Shown in pieces: positions 33,287-37,559 of a stretch of 37,559 bases of DNA. The notes under the pieces are model-generated. The model searched no databases. It had not been told where the DNA came from and saw only the letters and a list, made by a program, of their open reading frames with translations. The stretch comes from a virus. Every line of letters starts with the position of its first letter. The stretch's first letter is position 1. The stretch spans positions 1 through 37,559 of the IMG/VR virus record IMGVR_UViG_3300021233_000106; one strand, given 5' to 3'. The translations under genes were made by a program, and so were the position numbers.

Positions 33287-35080
33287 ATGAAAATATATGA
33301 TGGGTCAAATTGGCAAGAAGCTAAATCATTAAAAATACATAATGGTAGCAGCTGGCTTTCTGCTGTAAAGGGTTGGGTATATAATAATGGATGGCAACTT
33401 GCTTATCCAAACTCACCAGTGTTGTTAAGTGGACCAACATTTGTATATTCTGGAACTGTATATGCTGGAGTCGGTTCAACATTTGAAGCAAATTCATCTT
33501 GGAATATGGATGCCGCATACGCACCAGTATCTTATACATATCAATGGAAACGTGGCAGTACAAATATTTCAGGGGCAACATCAAAAACTTATACAGCAAC
33601 AGCATCTGATGTTGATCAAATTTTGGGTGTAACTATAACAGCAACAAATGCAAGAGGAAGCACAACGATAAGCGGAAGCTCAGGGTTAACCATATTACCA
33701 ATTTTAACCTCTATGTCTGCATATGACTCGACTGCAACACCATCCCAGCCATCAGTTTCAATAAACGTAAGTAATTTATCTTATAGTGGTTCTTGGGGAA
33801 CATCTTCAAATGCAAATGTTTATAGCATTTCTACCAACAATGGAACCGTAAGCCCGACATCAGCGACATCGGCTGGAAATTATAGCGGGTCTGGTTCAGC
33901 AGGCTCAGTAACAGTTTCAGTAACCCCAATAAATACAAATAAACAAGTTTATATATATTGGAGCGCAGCGTCAGGTGCATCATCTTATGATATAGTAAAA
34001 TATGGCAATAACATTACAACTACAGTAAACGTTCCATCTACACAAACAAATTATACATGGCCTATTGCAGATGGAAATGAAGGAAATTATTTTACGGTAT
34101 ATCCAAAAACAGCTGCTGGAAGTCAAGGCTATGGGATCCAAGTATCTGTTATGACATCTAATAAAACTGGTACTGCTGGATCAGCTAGCGGAAACCTAAT
34201 TGCAATCGCAGTTCCAGGCGGTGGATCTGCAAGCTTAACTCCATCTGGAACAGTACAGGCACGTACACAAATAACTGGATCAACATCATTTAGCACTGGT
34301 AGCCCAACTGCTTATGAAACTCAAATTAGAAAAGCTACTGGAGTTTCACCAGACTATAATTCTGGGACCCAAGTAGATTTAAGATCTGGACAAAATGCTT
34401 ATTGGACAATTACTGATTCCGAAGCATCTGGAACACCAGATCAATTTGCAGCATTTGGTAGAGCTTATAATGCTGGCGGTTGGTCAGACTGGGTAAAATC
34501 AAATACAGTTGTATCTACCCCATACGTAGCCCCAGTAACAACTTATACTGCCACCTATAATGCAAACGGGGGTTCAGGAGGAGGAACTTCTACTTACACC
34601 GCAGGGGGAGCAACAACAGCCCCAGGGGCACCAACTAGATCAGGATATACATTTAACGGCTGGTATGACACTTCAGCACTTGATTGGAATTACTACGTAG
34701 GTGCTGGTGGAACATGGTATCCACCATCAAGAGATATAACAATGGTTGCAAGATGGTCGGCAGTGGTAACGGGCTCAGCGCCAACAATCAGTGTTTCAAA
34801 TTCTTATGATGGATTTATAAATAATAAATATCAGTGGACTCTAACAATTACTAATACATCATCATCCGCAGCCACATCTTATTCTTGGGGAATTCAATTC
34901 TCTAATTCAAATGGCGGAACAGTAAATGCTTCAACTACTGGTTCAGGTGGCTCCATACCAGCAGGCGGATCAGTAACAGTTACTAGAAACGATGCAACAA
35001 ATACATGGGCTAGATGGGTAGATGTTGTAGCATCTAATGGCTATGGAAGCTCTTCAACATTATCAACAGGATGGGCATAA
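33287..35080 (+). CDS. Tail tip/adhesin with Ig-like domains and an InlB B-repeat
   Basis: 597 aa. Starts with short repeats (IYDGSNWQEAK, IHNGSSWLSAV, VYNNGWQ). Ig/Fn3-like domains follow (YTYQWKRGSTNISGATSKTYTATASDVDQ is the bacterial Ig 'immunoglobulin-like' pattern). Around 34540-34757 lies TATYNANGGSGG...GYTFNGWYDT...ITMVARW, the Listeria-Bacteroides (InlB B) repeat found in surface adhesins. The end is another beta-sandwich. Likely host-surface binding. Confidence 0.78.
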   Translation: MKIYDGSNWQEAKSLKIHNGSSWLSAVKGWVYNNGWQLAYPNSPVLLSGPTFVYSGTVYAGVGSTFEANSSWNMDAAYAPVSYTYQWKRGSTNISGATSKTYTATASDVDQILGVTITATNARGSTTISGSSGLTILPILTSMSAYDSTATPSQPSVSINVSNLSYSGSWGTSSNANVYSISTNNGTVSPTSATSAGNYSGSGSAGSVTVSVTPINTNKQVYIYWSAASGASSYDIVKYGNNITTTVNVPSTQTNYTWPIADGNEGNYFTVYPKTAAGSQGYGIQVSVMTSNKTGTAGSASGNLIAIAVPGGGSASLTPSGTVQARTQITGSTSFSTGSPTAYETQIRKATGVSPDYNSGTQVDLRSGQNAYWTITDSEASGTPDQFAAFGRAYNAGGWSDWVKSNTVVSTPYVAPVTTYTATYNANGGSGGGTSTYTAGGATTAPGAPTRSGYTFNGWYDTSALDWNYYVGAGGTWYPPSRDITMVARWSAVVTGSAPTISVSNSYDGFINNKYQWTLTITNTSSSAATSYSWGIQFSNSNGGTVNASTTGSGGSIPAGGSVTVTRNDATNTWARWVDVVASNGYGSSSTLSTGWA

Positions 35081-35081
35081 A

Positions 35082-35264
35082 ATGACAATAGATGAACAAA
35101 AAGAAATTTTAAATGATAAAATAGAAAGATTAAATTTTTTGATTTCTGAAATTGAGCCATGGAAAAATGAGGCACCAGAAGGAAAACCATCAAACCAATC
35201 AATTTTAGATAATCATATTGCTGAACGAGACACATACGTTCAGCTCTTATCTCAATTAGGATAA
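35082..35264 (+). CDS. 60-aa helical protein
   Basis: ATG 35082 lies one base after the adhesin stop. Coiled-coil helix (DEQKEILNDKIERLNFLISEIE), Pro-rich loop and a second helix. Small chaperone-like proteins often follow fibre genes; role unproven. Confidence 0.62.
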   Translation: MTIDEQKEILNDKIERLNFLISEIEPWKNEAPEGKPSNQSILDNHIAERDTYVQLLSQLG

Positions 35265-35266
35265 AG

Positions 35267-35467
35267 ATGTCTTACGAGTACCTCTCAGAACCAGAAAAAG
35301 AAGCAATCAAGCAGTCTACAATAAGATCTTTAGAGTATCAAAAATATACATTTGAAATTGAAAAAATTGCTGAGCTTGCCAAGAATAGCCCAGACGCTGA
35401 AAAAGTAAATTTACTTGAAGAACAGATACAAGAAAAAACTATACAAATTTTAGCTATTAAAGCGTAA
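35267..35467 (+). CDS. 66-aa helical protein
   Basis: Long charged helix (SEPEKEAIKQSTIRSLEYQKY, VNLLEEQIQEKTIQILAIKA), two bases after the previous gene. Possible partner of the 60-aa protein. Function unknown. Confidence 0.6.
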   Translation: MSYEYLSEPEKEAIKQSTIRSLEYQKYTFEIEKIAELAKNSPDAEKVNLLEEQIQEKTIQILAIKA

Positions 35468-35483
35468 TAAAATTTTTATAAGA

Positions 35484-35489
35484 TATAAT
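35484..35489 (+). promoter_or_regulatory. Possible -10 for the last fibre genes
   Basis: TATAAT in an AT-rich gap, with AGGAGG (about 35510) before ATG 35519. No -35 or TG extension. Confidence 0.4.
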
Positions 35490-35518
35490 ATATATATGCA
35501 ACATCGCTAGGAGGCACT

Positions 35519-36073
35519 ATGCCAAGCAATTTCCCAGACAGTAAAGATAACCTTTCTAATCCATCTGCAACAGATGAGTTAGTTGGCCATGCAGCACAGC
35601 ATGCTAACGCTAATGATGCAATTGAAGCATTAGAAAATGTTATTGGTATAACAAACTCCACAGATTCAGATTCTTTAACATACAAAATAAACCAGCTGTC
35701 ATCATCAGTTTCAACATTGTCAAATACATCAGCAAGCATTGAAACGCTTATGGGTCTTGATGGCAATAATGATCTTGTTGTAAATGGAATACAAAATAAG
35801 ACAACCATAGACTCATATAGTTCTTCAGACTATAGAACCGCAAGCTATGCTGTTCAAATCAGTAAGCCTTCAACTGGAGAGTACTATTTCTCTAATATTA
35901 CCGCCCTACAAGGTGGAAGCGATATTTACGTATCAGAATCAAACATAGTAACAAACGCAGATCTACCAATAGCTACAACAGCCTTTGAAGCTGTTGCTGG
36001 TATAATTAATCTAACAGTCACCCCAGTATCAGGAGAAGTAACTGTAAGATATTTTAGAACGGCATTAAAATAA
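35519..36073 (+). CDS. Tail fibre-associated protein
   Basis: 184 aa. N-terminal ATDELVGHAAQHANANDAIEALENVIG is a motif found in phage fibre and neck-appendage proteins; the middle is a Ser-rich coiled coil (INQLSSSVSTLSNTSASIETL) and the end a small beta domain. Strong AGGAGG ribosome binding site. Confidence 0.72.
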   Translation: MPSNFPDSKDNLSNPSATDELVGHAAQHANANDAIEALENVIGITNSTDSDSLTYKINQLSSSVSTLSNTSASIETLMGLDGNNDLVVNGIQNKTTIDSYSSSDYRTASYAVQISKPSTGEYYFSNITALQGGSDIYVSESNIVTNADLPIATTAFEAVAGIINLTVTPVSGEVTVRYFRTALK

Positions 36074-36096
36074 AGCAGTAAGAGGAGTCATAAATT

Positions 36097-37559
36097 ATGG
36101 CAATTGTAAATAAAAACTTTAGAGTAAAGAATGGCCTTATTGTTGACGGTTCAATCGCAACAGTAAATGGTTATAATGTATTAACAGAGGCATCAACGGC
36201 CTTTATCATCAACACAGTTGGCGGATCAGCAGATAGTGCCAATACTCCTAATACTGTTGTAAAGCGTGATGGATCAGGTAATTTTTCAGCTGGAACAATA
36301 ACAGCAACATTTAGCGGTAACCTAACAGGTGATGTAACAGGTACCGTATCAAGCCTTTCAAATCATGATACAAATGCTCTTGCAGAAGGAACAGGCATAG
36401 GAGCAAACCTATACTTTACAAATGCTCGTGCATTAGCGGCTACAGCAGCTGCTTACGATGCCGCAGGTGCAGCATCAAGCGCACAGGCAAATGCAGCAAC
36501 ATACACAGATTCAGCAATTACAACAGAAGTTACAAACCGTAACTCAGCGATTGCTACAGCTAAATCAGAGGCAATTTCAGCAGCAGCTTCTGACGCAACA
36601 AACAAAGCAGATACAGCATATGATAATGCAGTAGCAGATGCAGCTACAGATGCAACTACAAAAGCAAATGCAGCAAAGACATATGCAGAAGGATTAGTTT
36701 CACAAGAAGCTCAAGATAGATATACAGCAATTACAAATGCTATTAACTCAGAGGTTCAAGACAGAAATTCAGCTATCAGCTCAGCAATTTCAACAGAAGT
36801 AACAAATCGTAACTCTGCAATTGCCACAGCTAAGTCAGAAGCAATCTCATCTGCTAATTCATATACAGATGGAAAAGTGGCAGATCTTGTAGACTCAGCT
36901 CCAGCCCTTCTTGACACACTTAATGAAATAGCGGCAGCTATTGCTGATAACCCAAATTATGCAACAGATGTTGCTAATTTAGTTGCAACAAAAGCAGATA
37001 CATCTTATGTTAACTCTGAGATATCAGATCTAGATACAGCAGCTCAAGGTTATGCTTCTACAGCACAGTCTAATGCTGAGTCTTTTGCAACATCAGCAGA
37101 TTCAGCTTTATATAGCACAGTAACATCAGATATTTCTACAGCAATATCTACAGAAGTTTCAAATAGAAATTCAGCAATTGCACTCGCTAAATCAGAAGCA
37201 ATTTCAGATGCGGCAGATTATACAAATACGGTAGCTACCGATATAACAGAAGGCGCTACAGCATTTACAGAAGTAAATGTAAATGAGGTTGCAAAAATTC
37301 ATGCCACAGAGGTATCAGTTGCATCTGCTGGAACAGTAAATGCAATGACATGGTCAGTTTCTGCAGCAAGAACAGCAAAAGCTGTGGTTAAATTTAAAAA
37401 TGGTGTAAACACTCAAGTTTCTGAAGTGCTTATTACACTAGATACAAATGACAATGTTGCAATAACAGAGTTTGGCTCAATTGCAACAAACGGAGATCTT
37501 GGAACTATAACAGCAGTAGTTGCTGGAAATCAGGTTTCAATATCAGTAACAACAACATA
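36097..37559 (+). CDS. Tail fibre protein, N-terminal part (runs off window)
   Basis: At least 487 aa with no stop before the window end. N-terminus VNKNFRVKNGLIVDGSIATVNG and NLTGDVTGTVSSL are fibre modules. TEVTNRNSAIATAKSEAIS-type units recur four times as a trimeric coiled coil, shared with the 30952 gene. PALLDTLNEIAAAIADNPNYAT is a fibre repeat seen across many phages. AGAGGAG precedes the ATG. Confidence 0.85.
   Translation, partial: MAIVNKNFRVKNGLIVDGSIATVNGYNVLTEASTAFIINTVGGSADSANTPNTVVKRDGSGNFSAGTITATFSGNLTGDVTGTVSSLSNHDTNALAEGTGIGANLYFTNARALAATAAAYDAAGAASSAQANAATYTDSAITTEVTNRNSAIATAKSEAISAAASDATNKADTAYDNAVADAATDATTKANAAKTYAEGLVSQEAQDRYTAITNAINSEVQDRNSAISSAISTEVTNRNSAIATAKSEAISSANSYTDGKVADLVDSAPALLDTLNEIAAAIADNPNYATDVANLVATKADTSYVNSEISDLDTAAQGYASTAQSNAESFATSADSALYSTVTSDISTAISTEVSNRNSAIALAKSEAISDAADYTNTVATDITEGATAFTEVNVNEVAKIHATEVSVASAGTVNAMTWSVSAARTAKAVVKFKNGVNTQVSEVLITLDTNDNVAITEFGSIATNGDLGTITAVVAGNQVSISVTTT

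Overview
The window is part of the genome of a tailed double-stranded DNA phage that probably infects a low-GC actinobacterium, for example of the freshwater Nanopelagicales type. The phage call rests on dense packing of very small overlapping genes, large one-strand gene blocks, two tRNA genes, a set of tail-fibre genes with an Mtd-like N-terminus and collagen-like repeats, and families recognised mainly from phages (DUF932, GP88, Api92/DUF1281). The host call is an inference from an Lsr2-like mini-protein, TGTGA-N6-TCACA boxes of the Crp/GlxR type, GAAAGG(AGG) ribosome binding sites, leaderless promoters and likeness to actinophage small proteins. No terminase, portal, capsid or polymerase gene is present, so this is only a section of the genome.

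Layout. 1-8827 (rightward): accessory block with five Fe(II)/2-oxoglutarate (2OG) oxygenases, an APS-kinase/nucleotidyltransferase fusion, a DUF2061 membrane protein, an alpha/beta-hydrolase, a glutathione-peroxidase-type thiol peroxidase, a CDGSH-like mini-protein and many Cys-rich microproteins. 8828-9361: non-coding, AT-rich, with iterons, a 48-bp tandem repeat and DnaA-box-like sites between converging gene blocks. 9362-21245 (leftward): about 40 tiny genes in short operons, plus DUF932, GP88 and Api92-like genes and tRNA-Asp. Nearly every operon starts with TGTCAG-N10-TATAAT and ends in a recurring intergenic module. 21510-23311 (rightward): a sixth 2OG oxygenase, an SGNH-like protein, tRNA-Ile(UAU) and membrane peptides. 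23423-25983 (leftward): a seventh 2OG oxygenase, small proteins and a secreted lysozyme/transglycosylase. 26181-37559 (rightward): B12-dependent ribonucleotide reductase, a holin-like protein, then the fibre operon, the last gene of which runs off the window.

How it fits together. The leftward block looks like an early, host-takeover region of small proteins under one repeated promoter type, with Crp-like boxes upstream that could tie expression to host cAMP or nutrient state. The class II reductase makes deoxynucleotides without oxygen or a second subunit. The lysozyme and holin-like protein would serve lysis. The seven 2OG oxygenases, the APS-kinase fusion and the two hydrolases may modify phage proteins or host small molecules; their substrates cannot be read from sequence.

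Two things stand out as possibly undescribed: the composite regulatory/replication module repeated across 9-21 kb, and the seven different 2OG oxygenases in 37 kb alongside a collagen-like fibre.
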